Assembly: GCF_014646875.1 (NCBI RefSeq)
Contig: NZ_BMOC01000004.1
Span: 110,744-174,743 of the forward strand
Direction of reading: 5' to 3'
DNA from: Halobellus salinus
Lineage (GTDB): Archaea; Halobacteriota; Halobacteria; Halobacteriales; Haloferacaceae
Length of the DNA stretch: 64,000 nt
Both the position numbers and the translations under genes were made by a program. The first letter of the stretch is position 1. Every line of letters begins with the position of its first letter. The notes under the pieces were generated by a model. The model searched no databases and was not told the DNA's origin. It saw only the letters and a program-made list of their open reading frames with translations. Shown here piece by piece: positions 51,777 to 61,754 of this stretch.

Positions 51777-51856
51777 ATACTGTCGGCTATAGTCGCGTGA
51801 CGTATTTCGACACCCCGGGGTGTCGAAAATCTTCACGTAGTTATAGCCGACAGTAT
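51777..51856. repeat. 80-bp palindromic element, copy 2 (MITE-like)
   Basis: This copy differs from 16194-16273 by a single base (t for c in gaaaatctt). It has the same 40-bp arms and the same central palindrome. It lies between the divergent short-chain dehydrogenase and AMP-binding genes, 86 bp before the former's start. No flanking duplication is obvious. Confidence 0.8.
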
Positions 51857-52035
51857 GACGACGAAGCGGTGATGATTGACCCCGAACACGCCGCGGGCGT
51901 CGACCCCGAATCCGACCGGCGACTTCACGCCGAGGCGCCGAGTACGCCGGCTGTCGCCGGCGCGCACTGAGCATCGGCTGACGCGCGGCGCTCGCGGCCG
52001 ACGCCGTTTTGAGTCGGGCACACGGAACGCTGGCT

Positions 52036-52824
52036 ATGCCACCCGCTCGCGACGCCGACACGGGGTCCGGTCCCGACGGCGACGCCCCGGCGCCGTGTCA
52101 CGACGCTGCGACCCTCGGCGACGGCGTCGCCCGCGAGCGCCGCGCGCCGGGACCCGCGCTCCGGGCCCGCGCGTCCGGCCGGACGTACAGCTACCACGAC
52201 TTCATCACGACCTCGTACAAGGCCGGGAACGTGCTCCGGCACCTCGGCGTTCGCCCCGGTGACGACATTTACGTCGCGTCCGAGCACGCTCCCGAACCCG
52301 TGCTCTCGTTCTACGGGGCAGCACAACTGGGGGCAGTCACCCGTTTCGACGCGGAGGCCGGAGAATCGCCACCACGGGTTGCTGTCACACCCGCGGCGCG
52401 TGAGGACGATTTCGACCTTCCGCCGGGCCACAACCTCGCGGTCTACGGCGACCCGCCGACCGACCCGTCGGTGACCCACTGGGAGACGGAGGTGTGGAGC
52501 GAGAACCCCGCAGTCCACCCCGTCGCTGTCGACGCGGACGATCCCCTGTTCGCGGCCGGCGACGTGATCTACACCCACGGCGAGGTCCTCGAAGCGGCCA
52601 CGGCGGTTGTCAACGGTGTCGGGATCGGCCCCGGAACGGAGGTACTCCTCCGTGGCCCGCTGACCGATCCGGCAGTCGTGGTTGCGGGGCTCGTGGCGCC
52701 GATCATCGCGGGTGCGACGGTCGTGCTGCCCGACACCACCGAATGGGCCGCGTCCGGCGGTCACCCGATCGAAGTCGACGGGGAAGCCTGCGGCGCGTCG
52801 GTGCTGGATTTCGACACGGATTGA
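52036..52824 (+). CDS. Short AMP-binding-enzyme-like protein
   Basis: The 262-residue protein resembles the N-terminal half of acyl-CoA synthetases: SGRTYSYHDFITTSYKAGNV, then GVRPGDDIYVASEHAPEPVL and a later GAAQLGAVT. It lacks the P-loop-like TSGTTG motif and the C-terminal lid domain. Haloarchaea have such stand-alone forms. It may be a regulatory or binding protein; adenylation is unlikely. The ATG at 52036 was chosen. Confidence 0.6.
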   Translation: MPPARDADTGSGPDGDAPAPCHDAATLGDGVARERRAPGPALRARASGRTYSYHDFITTSYKAGNVLRHLGVRPGDDIYVASEHAPEPVLSFYGAAQLGAVTRFDAEAGESPPRVAVTPAAREDDFDLPPGHNLAVYGDPPTDPSVTHWETEVWSENPAVHPVAVDADDPLFAAGDVIYTHGEVLEAATAVVNGVGIGPGTEVLLRGPLTDPAVVVAGLVAPIIAGATVVLPDTTEWAASGGHPIEVDGEACGASVLDFDTD

Positions 52825-52914
52825 CGGGGCCACCGTCCCGAACCCGCATCGAGCTCACCCGACCGACGCGTCGAAACCGAGGCCTCCTTGTGGGGGGCCG
52901 CACCTACTCCCGGT

Positions 52915-53361
52915 ATGAGCCTGGACGTCGCGGTCGCCGTCCCGTTCAAACAGCGTGGGACGACCCGACTGGGGGAAGGAGAGTTCGTGGTTGCGCTCTC
53001 CTTGGACCGAAACTGGTTCTCGCCGGATCAGGCCAAACGGCTCATCGACGTGGCAGCGGGGCGCGGCCTCCTCGCACGCGACAACGGCGAGGTGGTCGCG
53101 CGGTTCGATCCGCCGGGCGTGACCGTCCCAGACGAGTACGAACCCGACGAGTCGCTCCTCAGAGAGCAGTCGACATTCGAGCGGATCCTCGACGCGCTGG
53201 TTGCGGCGGGCAACGACAAGCAGGAGGCGGTCGCCGCGATCAACGAGCGCCAGCGACGACTCGGGGTCTCGGTCGAGGCGGCGGCAGCACTGTACGCGCG
53301 GCGACAGGGCGTCGATGTCGGCGACGCGGCGCGCGCGGCCGCAGAGCGCCTCGGCGAGTAG
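52915..53361 (+). CDS. DUF2240 family protein
   Basis: The 148-residue protein has the family pattern VAVPFKQRGTTRLGEGEFVV, SLDRNWFSPDQAKRLIDVAA and ARFDPPGVTVPDEYEPDES. Its last half is helical (ILDALVAAGNDKQEAVAAIN). The family is archaeal and uncharacterised. The ATG at 52915 gives MSLDVAVAVPF. Confidence 0.78.
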   Translation: MSLDVAVAVPFKQRGTTRLGEGEFVVALSLDRNWFSPDQAKRLIDVAAGRGLLARDNGEVVARFDPPGVTVPDEYEPDESLLREQSTFERILDALVAAGNDKQEAVAAINERQRRLGVSVEAAAALYARRQGVDVGDAARAAAERLGE

Positions 53362-53404
53362 CGCCCGACCGAGAGCCTTTTTTGCGTCGTACGAAACACG
53401 TCGT

Positions 53405-53776
53405 ATGGTCGAGCAACGACTGACCGACGGCCGCCGGATCGCACAGTTTCTGGCCTCTGAGGTCACAGGCCACGGCGACGCTCTCGCCGCGCTGTCGGTC
53501 ACTGACGCCGATCCTGACACCGATCCCACGCCCGATGGGGCGTTCGCCTACGGCATCGACCGCGACGACGACCGCGTGGCGTCGGTGTTCGTCCAGCCCG
53601 ACCGGGCGCGCGTGGAGTTCGAGCACGCGGTTGACGTCGCTGTCGACGCCGCCCGGGAAGAAGGACTCCGCGTCCGGCCGAAGGCGGTCGAGCCGCCGCA
53701 AACTCTGGTGTTCGTCGAGGACGGCGCGCAGGTGAAGCGGGTACTATCGGTGCTCCGCTCGGTCGTGGCAGCGTAA
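53405..53776 (+). CDS. Conserved haloarchaeal protein of unknown function
   Basis: The 123-residue protein is alpha/beta with DGRRIAQFLASEVTGHGDAL, an acidic turn (DADPDTDPTPDG), and VEPPQTLVFVEDGAQVKRVL. I do not recognise a named family. It is 43 bp after the DUF2240 gene and convergent with the HAD hydrolase (14 bp gap). A TATA-like gccttttttgcg (53375-53386) is 20-30 bp upstream. Confidence 0.55.
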   Translation: MVEQRLTDGRRIAQFLASEVTGHGDALAALSVTDADPDTDPTPDGAFAYGIDRDDDRVASVFVQPDRARVEFEHAVDVAVDAAREEGLRVRPKAVEPPQTLVFVEDGAQVKRVLSVLRSVVAA

Positions 53777-53790
53777 CCGAGGGTCCGCCG

Positions 53791-54450
53791 CTAGACGCCC
53801 TCCAGCAGGTCGGGCAACTCCGCCACGAGCCGGGTCCGTTGGACGTGGGCAGCCGCCCGCGGCGACGCGGGGGGCCCATCCTCGAACGTCACCTGGACCG
53901 GGACCAGCCCGGCGTCGGCCGCGCCGGCGATGTCGGTGTCGACGTCGTCGCCGACGTAGACGGTCTGGCCAGGGTCGCTGCCGAGCGCGTCGAGCAGCGC
54001 CTCGAAGGCGGCTGAGTCGGGTTTCCCCGCGTTGAGGTCGCCCGTAACCAAGGTGGCGTCGAACAGGTTGGTCCACCCGAGGGTGGTCAGTTTGTCGCGC
54101 TGGGCGACACTCGGACCGTTGGTGAGGAGGCCGACCCGGTAGGTGTCCCGAAGCCGGCGCAGGAACGCCTCCACACCGGAGAGTGGGGCGAGTGCGTCCG
54201 CGATCTTCCGGCGGTATATCCCGGCGAGCCGCGCCGGCTCCACGTCGGTGTCGCGGCCGTCCAGCAGCGCCGCGAAGATCGGTTCCCGCGTGGCGCTGGT
54301 GAGGTTCCGGCTGTGGGCGTCGAGGTAGCCTTCCCGTGTCAACGGCGGCCCGTCGACGGTTGCGACGGCGTCTTCGAGTATCGTCTCCCGGTCGCGCGCC
54401 GGCACGGCGAGCGTCTCGTCGAGGTCGAACCCCACCGCGGTGATCGTCAC
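53791..54450 (-). CDS. HAD family hydrolase
   Basis: The 219-residue protein has the HAD motifs in order: I, GFDLDETLAVP (nucleophile Asp); II, LLTNGPS; III, GKPDSAAFEALL; IV, YVGDDVDTDIAGA. It is a phosphatase of the broad subfamily with a helical cap between motifs I and II. The GTG at 54450 is preceded by ggaggt, a good ribosome binding site. The substrate is unknown. Confidence 0.85.
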   Translation of the reverse strand: MTITAVGFDLDETLAVPARDRETILEDAVATVDGPPLTREGYLDAHSRNLTSATREPIFAALLDGRDTDVEPARLAGIYRRKIADALAPLSGVEAFLRRLRDTYRVGLLTNGPSVAQRDKLTTLGWTNLFDATLVTGDLNAGKPDSAAFEALLDALGSDPGQTVYVGDDVDTDIAGAADAGLVPVQVTFEDGPPASPRAAAHVQRTRLVAELPDLLEGV

Positions 54451-54509
54451 GACCTCCAGTAGACAACGTGGACGTATGACTTTTCTCGTCGGGGTGTCAC
54501 AGAACCGAT

Positions 54510-55787
54510 GTGAGTCTGGATCCCGTTCACGTCGACAGCATCGCGGACCTCGCGGCGTATCTCGCGCGCAACGTGGACGACACCGACCACGTTGACGTGG
54601 CTGCACGGGTCTGGGCGGATTTCCTCGACCCGTTGTACGACCCCGACGGTCGGGCAGTGCTCGAACCCGTCGGCGAAAAGCGGCTGCGCGCGGTCGACAC
54701 CGAGGACGTTGCACTCGCCGACGCGCCGTTCGCGACCACCCACGGGCTGGATTCGGGCACCATCAACCCCACAACGTTCAAGAACGGGCTGGTTGTCGAT
54801 CTTGCGCAGGCCGCGATGGCGGCTGCGCCGTCGGATCTGGACCTCCACCGTCACCGGAGTATCGTCGCCGCAACCCACGTCAACGACAGCACGGTCACCT
54901 TAGAAGAGCCCTGGCGGACCGTCGACGAGGGGCACTGCCGGTGGCGGGTGCTGCAGGTGCCGCGGATCAACCGTTACGCCGAGGGGATCGTCCACGCCCT
55001 GGCGCTGTACCTCGCCGAGAGCTCTCACGCCCTGGAGCACGCCGACGCGGTGTCGGACCTGCTCGTTCTCGACGGCCCGCTGTATCCGGTCGAACTCCTC
55101 AACTGGCGGGACCGCGACGCCGAGTTACAGGCGCTCGCCGAGGAACTCCAGCCGCGGTCAATCGTCGAGAACTACATCCGCCTAGTGGAGTCGTTCGTCG
55201 AACGCGACGTCCCGCTGTGCGGCTTCGTAAAGAACCCCGCCTCCAAGCGAATCGTCGGGACGCTCCGTGGGAGTGACCGTGGCATCGACGTGCCGTGGAC
55301 AGACGACACCGCGCTGTTCACGCAGTTACTGGAGCGACGGGCGGACGACGCCGACGACGGCCGACGACGCGGCCCCGAGAACAGGCGGACCGACGAGCTC
55401 ACCTTCACCAGCTGGTTCGTCTCCCGCGGCGGTGTCGACGCGACAGTCGCAGCCGATGGCGACGCCTACGGCGTGGAGCGCCGGCTTGATCCCGAACTCT
55501 ACGAGACGTGTTTCTTCGCGGTGTACGAGCCACAGACGGACGTGCTCTACCGCGTTGAGACGCCGTACGCGTTCGCCCGCACCGCGGACACCCGCGAGGC
55601 GATCGCCCAACAGATCCTCGGCGAGGTCGCGGCCCGTCGCGGCCCGCCCGAGGCAGTCGCAAAGGCCGACGGACTGGCACGAATAAGCGCCGCGGAGAAG
55701 TCCTCGCTCCGCCAGCGCTTCGCCGAGACGCTCGATACCGACGAGGTCAGGCGGTACGACGACGTCCGGTGGGGCGAGGCGGAGTAG
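54510..55787 (+). CDS. nurA: DNA double-strand break repair nuclease NurA
   Basis: NurA is the 5'-3' nuclease that works with the HerA motor and Mre11-Rad50 to resect broken ends. The 425-residue protein has the conserved N-terminal THGLDSGTINPTTFKNGLVV with a metal-binding Asp, VLDGPLYPVELLNW, and VPLCGFVKNPASKRI. The start is a GTG. herA lies 1.3 kb downstream on the same strand, separated by two genes on the other strand. Confidence 0.88.
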   Translation: MSLDPVHVDSIADLAAYLARNVDDTDHVDVAARVWADFLDPLYDPDGRAVLEPVGEKRLRAVDTEDVALADAPFATTHGLDSGTINPTTFKNGLVVDLAQAAMAAAPSDLDLHRHRSIVAATHVNDSTVTLEEPWRTVDEGHCRWRVLQVPRINRYAEGIVHALALYLAESSHALEHADAVSDLLVLDGPLYPVELLNWRDRDAELQALAEELQPRSIVENYIRLVESFVERDVPLCGFVKNPASKRIVGTLRGSDRGIDVPWTDDTALFTQLLERRADDADDGRRRGPENRRTDELTFTSWFVSRGGVDATVAADGDAYGVERRLDPELYETCFFAVYEPQTDVLYRVETPYAFARTADTREAIAQQILGEVAARRGPPEAVAKADGLARISAAEKSSLRQRFAETLDTDEVRRYDDVRWGEAE

Positions 55788-55799
55788 ATCCGGGGGCGG

Positions 55800-56147
55800 C
55801 TACGACTGTTCGGACTCCGGTTCGGTCCTGACTACCTCAACCCGCACCTCGGACTCCGCGACGCCGACACGCGCGAACTGCGTCCGGACGTGCTCTTTCG
55901 CGGCCTCGACCGCCCGCTCCCGCGTCTCGAACCCTCGGGGCATCGGCGACTCGAAAGCGACGTGTTTGGTCTGGCCGTCGATCTCGGTTTCGGGGCCGCC
56001 GCTCTCGACCTCGTAGAACGCGTCGCAGACCCAGACGTACGGGGCCCCGTCGTCGGGTGCACCCTTGTAAGACGGCGCCGACTCCCCGCGCTCGAACACC
56101 GTCCCGGTCAGCGCAGTTCCCCCGGCGTGGCCGCGCACGAGCAACAT
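55800..56147 (-). CDS. DUF7113-like small haloarchaeal protein
   Basis: The 115-residue protein is a compact acidic alpha/beta protein (GDDG-like APDDGAPYVWVCDAFYEVES, GQTKHVAFESPMPRGFETRE). It matches a haloarchaeal family of unknown function. It is convergent with nurA (12 bp gap). Confidence 0.6.
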   Translation of the reverse strand: MLLVRGHAGGTALTGTVFERGESAPSYKGAPDDGAPYVWVCDAFYEVESGGPETEIDGQTKHVAFESPMPRGFETRERAVEAAKEHVRTQFARVGVAESEVRVEVVRTEPESEQS

Positions 56148-56456
56148 ACTCGGCGTTGCGGCCGTGGCGACAAAAGCTGCCCGGCGGAGCCTCGGTTCGG
56201 ACCCGAATCAGTGGCGTATAGCCGGCACACCGAACCCCCACGCCGATGTGCCGGGCAATCGCAACCCGACGTGGGGCAGTTCTCACCGCACACCGGCGGT
56301 GGTCCCGTGATCCGTTATAAACGTGCGGTTTGAGCGACCGCTCGAGAAGCAATCCCACCGCGGTCGCTAGCGCTCCGTCTCTGGACACCCGCCCACCGAT
56401 CACGCCCAGTCACCGACAGGGGGGTCGGACGGTCCTCAGCCATCGCGTCCGGCGCG
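56148..56456. other. Intergenic region between DUF7113-like and stress-protein genes
   Basis: No gene is supported in the 309 bp. A TATA-like ttataaacg lies at 56314-56322 on the plus strand, and a frame starting TTG at 56330 follows it, but that frame has no conserved or structured sequence and runs into the stress-protein gene. The remainder is plain G+C-rich sequence. Confidence 0.35.
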
Positions 56457-56945
56457 TCAGCGGTGGATGGTGTCCTCCGCCGACGGCAGCATCCACTGGG
56501 TCCTCTCGCCCGGGCGTTTGTACACGACCGTGACAGGCTCGTCGACGAGTCGGATCACCTTGTCCGCGGTGCTCCCCAGCAGCGCCTCCTCGATCATACC
56601 GAGGCCACGGGAGCCGATCACCACGAGGTCGACGCCGTGGTCCTCGACGTACTGCTGGATCTTCTTGTGAGCGATCCCGATTTCGACCGTCGCCGCGGCG
56701 TCGAGTCCGGCCTCCGTGGCCAAGTCTGCGACCTCGTCGGTGATACGCTCGCCGTACGCCACGTACTCGTCGCGTTTCGCCTCCTCTTCGCCCGTGATCG
56801 GGACGACTTTCGCCTCGAACTCATCAACGACATGGAGTGCGTGGACGGTCGCATCGAGCTCCGTCGCCAGGTTAATGCCCTCTTCGACAGCGTTCCCCGC
56901 CTGTCCGCTTCCGTCGGTCGGAATGAGGATCTTGTCGTAGCTCAT
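56457..56945 (-). CDS. Universal stress protein (UspA)
   Basis: The 162-residue protein has the UspA fold: MSYDKILIPTDGSGQAGNAV at the start and the ATP-binding motif VVIGSRGLGMIEEALLGSTA (G-2x-G-9x-G-S/T type), ending PVTVVYK. It should bind ATP and act in stress protection. The ATG at 56945 was chosen; a TATA-like ATATTTTT (about 56970-56979) precedes it. Confidence 0.9.
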   Translation of the reverse strand: MSYDKILIPTDGSGQAGNAVEEGINLATELDATVHALHVVDEFEAKVVPITGEEEAKRDEYVAYGERITDEVADLATEAGLDAAATVEIGIAHKKIQQYVEDHGVDLVVIGSRGLGMIEEALLGSTADKVIRLVDEPVTVVYKRPGERTQWMLPSAEDTIHR

Positions 56946-57084
56946 GGCTGAACGTTCCAGCGGAACCCACGTAAAAATATGCATTGGTTGTCAGGTTGTG
57001 GGGGCCACCTCGCGGCCGTGGGCGTGTGCGGTCGAGCCGACGAGGGTGGGGTGTTTTATCCGTCGCCGGCGCAACCGTCCGGTA

Positions 57085-59007
57085 ATGGACCTCGGCGACT
57101 TCGAGCCCGGGTCGGACGACCGCCCGTCCGACCGGGACGACGACCGGGAGGCGACGGGACACAGCGGCGGGTCCGCAGACAGTGGGTCGGTCGGGGCCTC
57201 CGCCAGCGACGACCCGTCGACGACCCCGACAGACGACTCCGACGGCGTCGGTGTGGAGTTCGAGCGCTACAACGCCGATCCGGCGGGTCGCGACCGCGGC
57301 CTCGGCGCGATTGCGGTCTCACAGGGGCTCCGCGTGGCCGAGGACGGCGACGACACCTCACTTCGAGCGTACGTGACCGCCGACAACCGCGAGACCGTCA
57401 GACTGGGCAAATATCTCCTGGTCCCGTACCCCGACGACGAACTCCTCTTTTCGAAGATCACCGCCTTGGAGTACGCCCAGGAGTTCCGGACCGACGACGC
57501 CACCGAGATCCACGCCCGGCGGGCGATGCGCCGGGACGGCTTCGAGGAACGCGACTACAAGTTCGTCGCGTCGTTGGAGCCGCTGGCGGTGTTGTTTGAG
57601 GACGGCGGCGGTGATATGGGTACCGACACGGCCGCTGCAGCGAGCGACGGCGCGCCGGAACTCAACCGCCGGATGGTTGACCGCGTCCCCAAACCGGGCG
57701 CGGTCGTCGCGGAGGCCACCGATCCCGATCAGATCAAGACCGGGCTCGACATCCCCGGCGAGGGGATCTTCATCGGACACCTCTCGGTCGGCGGCGAGAC
57801 CGTCCGGACCGCAGCGAGTCCGCCGACCATCGACTATCGACTCCGCGATGGCGACGACGGCGGCGAGCCGCTGGTCTTCCGGCACACCCTCGTGGCCGGC
57901 GGCACCGGCTCCGGGAAAACCCACGCCACGAAGAACCTCCTCCGCCAGTTGCTCGCCGAGGACCGAACCTACGGGATGGACGACGGTCGCGACGCCCGAC
58001 TGGCGGTCGTCCAGTTCGACCCGCAGAACGAGTACGCCCAGATGCACGACGACAACCCCGCGATGGACGACGCCACCGCCCGCCGGTACGAACGAGAGGG
58101 GGTTGCCCACGGCGGCCACAACGACACCGTCGCCCTTGTCCCGAAGGAGGACGGTGTGCCCTACGGCGGCGACGGCCACCACGCGGAGCAGTTGGAGTTC
58201 ACGATCCCCTTCTCCATGGCTCGCGACCGGCCGTGGCTGGTCGCGGGCAGCAGCCTCAACGAAAACCAGTATCCTGCTCTCGTTCACCTCCTGAACCGGT
58301 TCTTCCGGGAGTACGGCGACGGCGGAACGTACGACGAGTTCCGGACGTTCCTCGAGAACCCCGCTCTCAAGGAGGAACTCGACGAGTCGGGGAGAGTCCA
58401 CGAAGCAACCTTCGACGCGGTGAAGCGTCGGGTCCACGGCGTCCCCGACGGCGTCTTCGACCAGTCGGCGCGGCCGATCACGGACCTGGCTCACCAGCTG
58501 GTTCGCCCCGGCGGACTGACGGTGATCCCGACGTACCACCTCTCGACGTCGCGGGCGAAGGAGGTGTTCGTGCTCGCGGTGTCGAGTCTCCTGATCGACG
58601 ACAAGCTCTCGAACGCACCGGACTCCGATCGAATCAAACAGACGCCCGTCCTGCTGGGAATGGACGAGGCGCATAACTTCCTCGCGGACGCTGACACCGT
58701 CCAGGCGCGAAAGGTGATCTCGAAGTTCACCGAGGCCGCAAAGCAGGGACGGAAGGAGCGCCTCGGACTGTGTCTCGTCACCCAGGACCCCCAGGACATC
58801 GCCGACCCGGTGTTCAAACAGGTCAACACACGGCTCGTGTTGAACCTCGGCGACGAGGACGCCATCAAGAGCGTGAACATCCCACCGGAGCTAGAAGACA
58901 AAGTGCCGTATATGGAGACCGGCCAGTTCGTGGTCTACTCCCCGGATAACTCCGAGCCTGTAGAACTCACGGGGCTTTCGACCTGCCTCACACGCCACGG
59001 AGAGTAG
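57085..59007 (+). CDS. herA: HerA DNA helicase/translocase
   Basis: HerA is the hexameric DNA pump that partners NurA in double-strand break end resection. The 640-residue protein has an acidic, disordered N-terminus (to about 50), the HAS barrel domain, Walker A AGGTGSGKTHATKN (about 270-283) and Walker B LLGMDEAHNF (about 521-530), with the arginine finger region QGRKERLGLCLVTQDPQDIA. The TATA-like gtgttttatc (57051-57060) is 25-34 bp before the ATG at 57085. Confidence 0.92.
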   Translation: MDLGDFEPGSDDRPSDRDDDREATGHSGGSADSGSVGASASDDPSTTPTDDSDGVGVEFERYNADPAGRDRGLGAIAVSQGLRVAEDGDDTSLRAYVTADNRETVRLGKYLLVPYPDDELLFSKITALEYAQEFRTDDATEIHARRAMRRDGFEERDYKFVASLEPLAVLFEDGGGDMGTDTAAAASDGAPELNRRMVDRVPKPGAVVAEATDPDQIKTGLDIPGEGIFIGHLSVGGETVRTAASPPTIDYRLRDGDDGGEPLVFRHTLVAGGTGSGKTHATKNLLRQLLAEDRTYGMDDGRDARLAVVQFDPQNEYAQMHDDNPAMDDATARRYEREGVAHGGHNDTVALVPKEDGVPYGGDGHHAEQLEFTIPFSMARDRPWLVAGSSLNENQYPALVHLLNRFFREYGDGGTYDEFRTFLENPALKEELDESGRVHEATFDAVKRRVHGVPDGVFDQSARPITDLAHQLVRPGGLTVIPTYHLSTSRAKEVFVLAVSSLLIDDKLSNAPDSDRIKQTPVLLGMDEAHNFLADADTVQARKVISKFTEAAKQGRKERLGLCLVTQDPQDIADPVFKQVNTRLVLNLGDEDAIKSVNIPPELEDKVPYMETGQFVVYSPDNSEPVELTGLSTCLTRHGE

Positions 59008-59052
59008 CTGCCACGGGTAGCGTTTTTATCATCGCCCGTTGTACGCCCCGGT

Positions 59053-59502
59053 ATGCCGACTCACGTGCTCGTCGCCGTCGACGGCTCCCCCCAGTCCGAG
59101 CGCGCGGTCACGTTTGTCGCCGACGAGTGGGGCGACGCGTCGACGACGCTGCTCCACGTCATCGACCCGATTCAGGCCGGCTCCGACGCGGGCGTCCTCC
59201 CGAGCGGGTCGGAAGCGTGGTATCAGAGCGCAAAAGAGCGTGCAGACAACCTCCTGACGGAGGGCCGAGAGCGCCTCGCCGTAACGCGTCGCGACGGGGA
59301 CTCGGGAGCCGCCCGCGATATCGACACCAGAACCGAGGTGGGACGGCCTGCGGCGACCATCGTCGAGGTTGGGGACGACATCGACGCCGACCACGTCGTT
59401 GTGGGAAGCCACGGTCGACAGGGCGTCTCCCGACTCGTGCTCGGCAGCGTCGCCGAAGGTGTCGTTCGGCGGTCGCCGGTGCCGGTGACGGTAGTTCGAT
59501 AA
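59053..59502 (+). CDS. Universal stress protein (UspA)
   Basis: The 149-residue protein has the UspA pattern MPTHVLVAVDGSPQSERAVT and the ATP-binding VVVGSHGRQGVSRLVLGSVA. Its own TATA box (gtttttatc, 59023-59031) is 22-30 bp upstream. It differs in sequence from the Usp at 56457 and is not a tandem duplicate. Confidence 0.9.
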   Translation: MPTHVLVAVDGSPQSERAVTFVADEWGDASTTLLHVIDPIQAGSDAGVLPSGSEAWYQSAKERADNLLTEGRERLAVTRRDGDSGAARDIDTRTEVGRPAATIVEVGDDIDADHVVVGSHGRQGVSRLVLGSVAEGVVRRSPVPVTVVR

Positions 59503-59528
59503 CGACGCGGACGAACGGCGCGCTGCGA

Positions 59529-61754
59529 CTACTGGAACCCGATCCGCCCGTCGCGACGGCCGCCGAGCTGCTCCGTACCGCCGCCTTTGAACTGGTCTTT
59601 CATCTCCTCGTAGTAGCTCATGAGATCCTCGGTGATCGTCGGCCGGACCGACTCCATCGCGCGGCGGAAGTGCTGCATCTCGACCTCGCGGGCGTCGGGA
59701 TCGTCACGCAGCGCCTCGATGGCGGCCTCGCGGGAGATTGTCTCCAGGTCCGAGCCGACGTAGCCGTCGGTGACTTCCGCGATCTCCCGGAGGCTCACGT
59801 CGGGCGCCAGCGGCGAGTCGCGGGTGTGGATCTTCAGGATCTGCTCGCGGCCCTCTTCATCGGGCTGGCCGATGAGCACCAAGCGATCGAACCGCCCCGA
59901 CCGGATCAAGGCGGGGTCGATCATGTCCGGGCGGTTGGTCGCGCCGATCACCATCACGTTGCCGCTCTCCTCCAGCCCGTCGAGTTCAGTCAGCAGCTGG
60001 TTCACGACGCGCTCGGAGACGTTGTTGCCCGTCTCGCCGCCGCGGTTAGGCGCGAGACTGTCGAGTTCGTCGAAGAAGATGATCGTCGGGCTGACCTGCC
60101 GGGCCTTTCGGAACGTCTGCCGGATCGCCTTCTCGGACTCGCCGACCCACTTCGAGAGGAGCTGTGGCCCCCGAACCGAAATGAAGTTGGCGTTAGTCTC
60201 GTTGGCGACCGCCTTCGCGATCAGCGTCTTCCCGGTTCCCGGGGGACCGTACAGCAACACGCCTTTCGGCGGGTCGACCCCCATCCGGTCGAACCGGGCC
60301 CGAGAGGTCAACGGCCACTCCACGCTCTCCTTGACGGTCTGTTTTGGGTCGTCGAGCCCCCCGACGTCGTCCCACGAGATCTTCGGGAGCTCGACCAACA
60401 CTTCCCGCATCGCGGAGGGTTCAACGTCTCCGAGCGCGCCTTCGAAGTCCTCCCGCTTGACGATCATCCGGTCGATGAGGCTGGGTGGGATGTCCTCCTC
60501 GTCGAGATCGATCTTCGGGAGGTATCGTCGAAGCGCCTTCATCGCCGCTTCCTTCGTCAGCGACTCGATGTCGGCGCCGACGAAGCCGTGGGTCTCGTCG
60601 GCGAGGTGGCCCAAGGAGACGTCGTCCGACAGCGGCATCCCGCGGGTGTGGATCTGGAGGATCTCTTTCCTCCCGACCTCGTCGGGGACGCCGATCTCGA
60701 TCTCGCGGTCGAACCGCCCGGGGCGACGGAGCGCTGGATCCACGCTGTCGACGCGGTTGGTCGCCGCGATCACAACGACCTGGCCCCGGGTCTCGAGGCC
60801 GTCCATCATCGTGAGGAGTTGGGCGACGACCCGGCGCTCGACCTCGCCGGTCACATCCTCGCGCTTGGGGGCGATGGAGTCGAGTTCGTCGATGAAGATG
60901 ATCGACGGCGACTCCTCGGTGGCGTCCTCGAAGATCTCGCGCAACTGCTGTTCGGACTCGCCGTAGTATTTCGAGATGATCTCCGGGCCCGCGATCGAGA
61001 AGAAGCTCGCGGAGGTCTCGTTTGCGACTGCCTTCGCGAGCAGGGTCTTCCCCGTGCCGGGCGGGCCGTGGAGCAGCACCCCCTTTGGCGGCTCGATCCC
61101 GAGCTTCTTGAAGATCTGCGGGTGCTTCATGGGCAGCTCCACCATCTCCCGCACGCGCTGGATCTCGTTTTTCAGCCCGCCGATGTCCTCGTAGGTGATC
61201 CCGCCGCCGGTTTTCTCGAAGCCGGAGATGGGCTCCTCGCGGAGTTCGACCTCCGTGTCTTCGGTCACCAGACAGACGCCGTCGGGCTCGGTCTCGACCG
61301 CGATCAGCGGGATGGCTTGCCCCGGCGACCGCATGAACGGGTGGTTCGTCGACGACATCACGGGGACGATGTCGCGCTCAACCACCGGCCGCTTGAGGAT
61401 CTGGCGTTTGACCATCCCCGCGGCGTCGGAGCCGAACTGCACGCTCGCTTCCTCGGGCGGTGCGAGCACGAGCTTTTCGGCCTTCGTCTCCTCGGCCTTC
61501 CGGATTGTCACGCGTTCGCCGATGCTGATGTCGGCGTTCTGTCGGGTGAAGCCGTCGATCCGGACGGTGTCGGTGTTCCAGTCCTGCCGGTCGGCGCGCC
61601 ACACCTTCGCCGCGGTGGTCTCGGCGCCTTCGATTTCGATGATGTCGCCCGGCGAGAGCTTGAGGTGGAGGAGCGTGTCCGGGTCGAGACGGGCGATCCC
61701 GCGGCCCGAGTCGTTCGGGTAGGCTTTCGCCACTTCGAGTTGAACTTCGTTCAT
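59529..61754 (-). CDS. cdc48: CDC48/p97 AAA+ ATPase
   Basis: This is the archaeal Cdc48/VAT unfoldase that feeds proteins to the proteasome. The 741-residue protein has an N-domain (1-about 185, [20 protein letters not shown]), then two AAA modules, each with GPPGTGKT (about 228-235 and 503-510). Walker B and the second region of homology are [12 protein letters not shown] in D1 and [13 protein letters not shown] in D2. The C-terminus ends in [13 protein letters not shown]. Length and layout are standard. It is divergent from larC. Confidence 0.95.
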   Translation of the reverse strand: MNEVQLEVAKAYPNDSGRGIARLDPDTLLHLKLSPGDIIEIEGAETTAAKVWRADRQDWNTDTVRIDGFTRQNADISIGERVTIRKAEETKAEKLVLAPPEEASVQFGSDAAGMVKRQILKRPVVERDIVPVMSSTNHPFMRSPGQAIPLIAVETEPDGVCLVTEDTEVELREEPISGFEKTGGGITYEDIGGLKNEIQRVREMVELPMKHPQIFKKLGIEPPKGVLLHGPPGTGKTLLAKAVANETSASFFSIAGPEIISKYYGESEQQLREIFEDATEESPSIIFIDELDSIAPKREDVTGEVERRVVAQLLTMMDGLETRGQVVVIAATNRVDSVDPALRRPGRFDREIEIGVPDEVGRKEILQIHTRGMPLSDDVSLGHLADETHGFVGADIESLTKEAAMKALRRYLPKIDLDEEDIPPSLIDRMIVKREDFEGALGDVEPSAMREVLVELPKISWDDVGGLDDPKQTVKESVEWPLTSRARFDRMGVDPPKGVLLYGPPGTGKTLIAKAVANETNANFISVRGPQLLSKWVGESEKAIRQTFRKARQVSPTIIFFDELDSLAPNRGGETGNNVSERVVNQLLTELDGLEESGNVMVIGATNRPDMIDPALIRSGRFDRLVLIGQPDEEGREQILKIHTRDSPLAPDVSLREIAEVTDGYVGSDLETISREAAIEALRDDPDAREVEMQHFRRAMESVRPTITEDLMSYYEEMKDQFKGGGTEQLGGRRDGRIGFQ

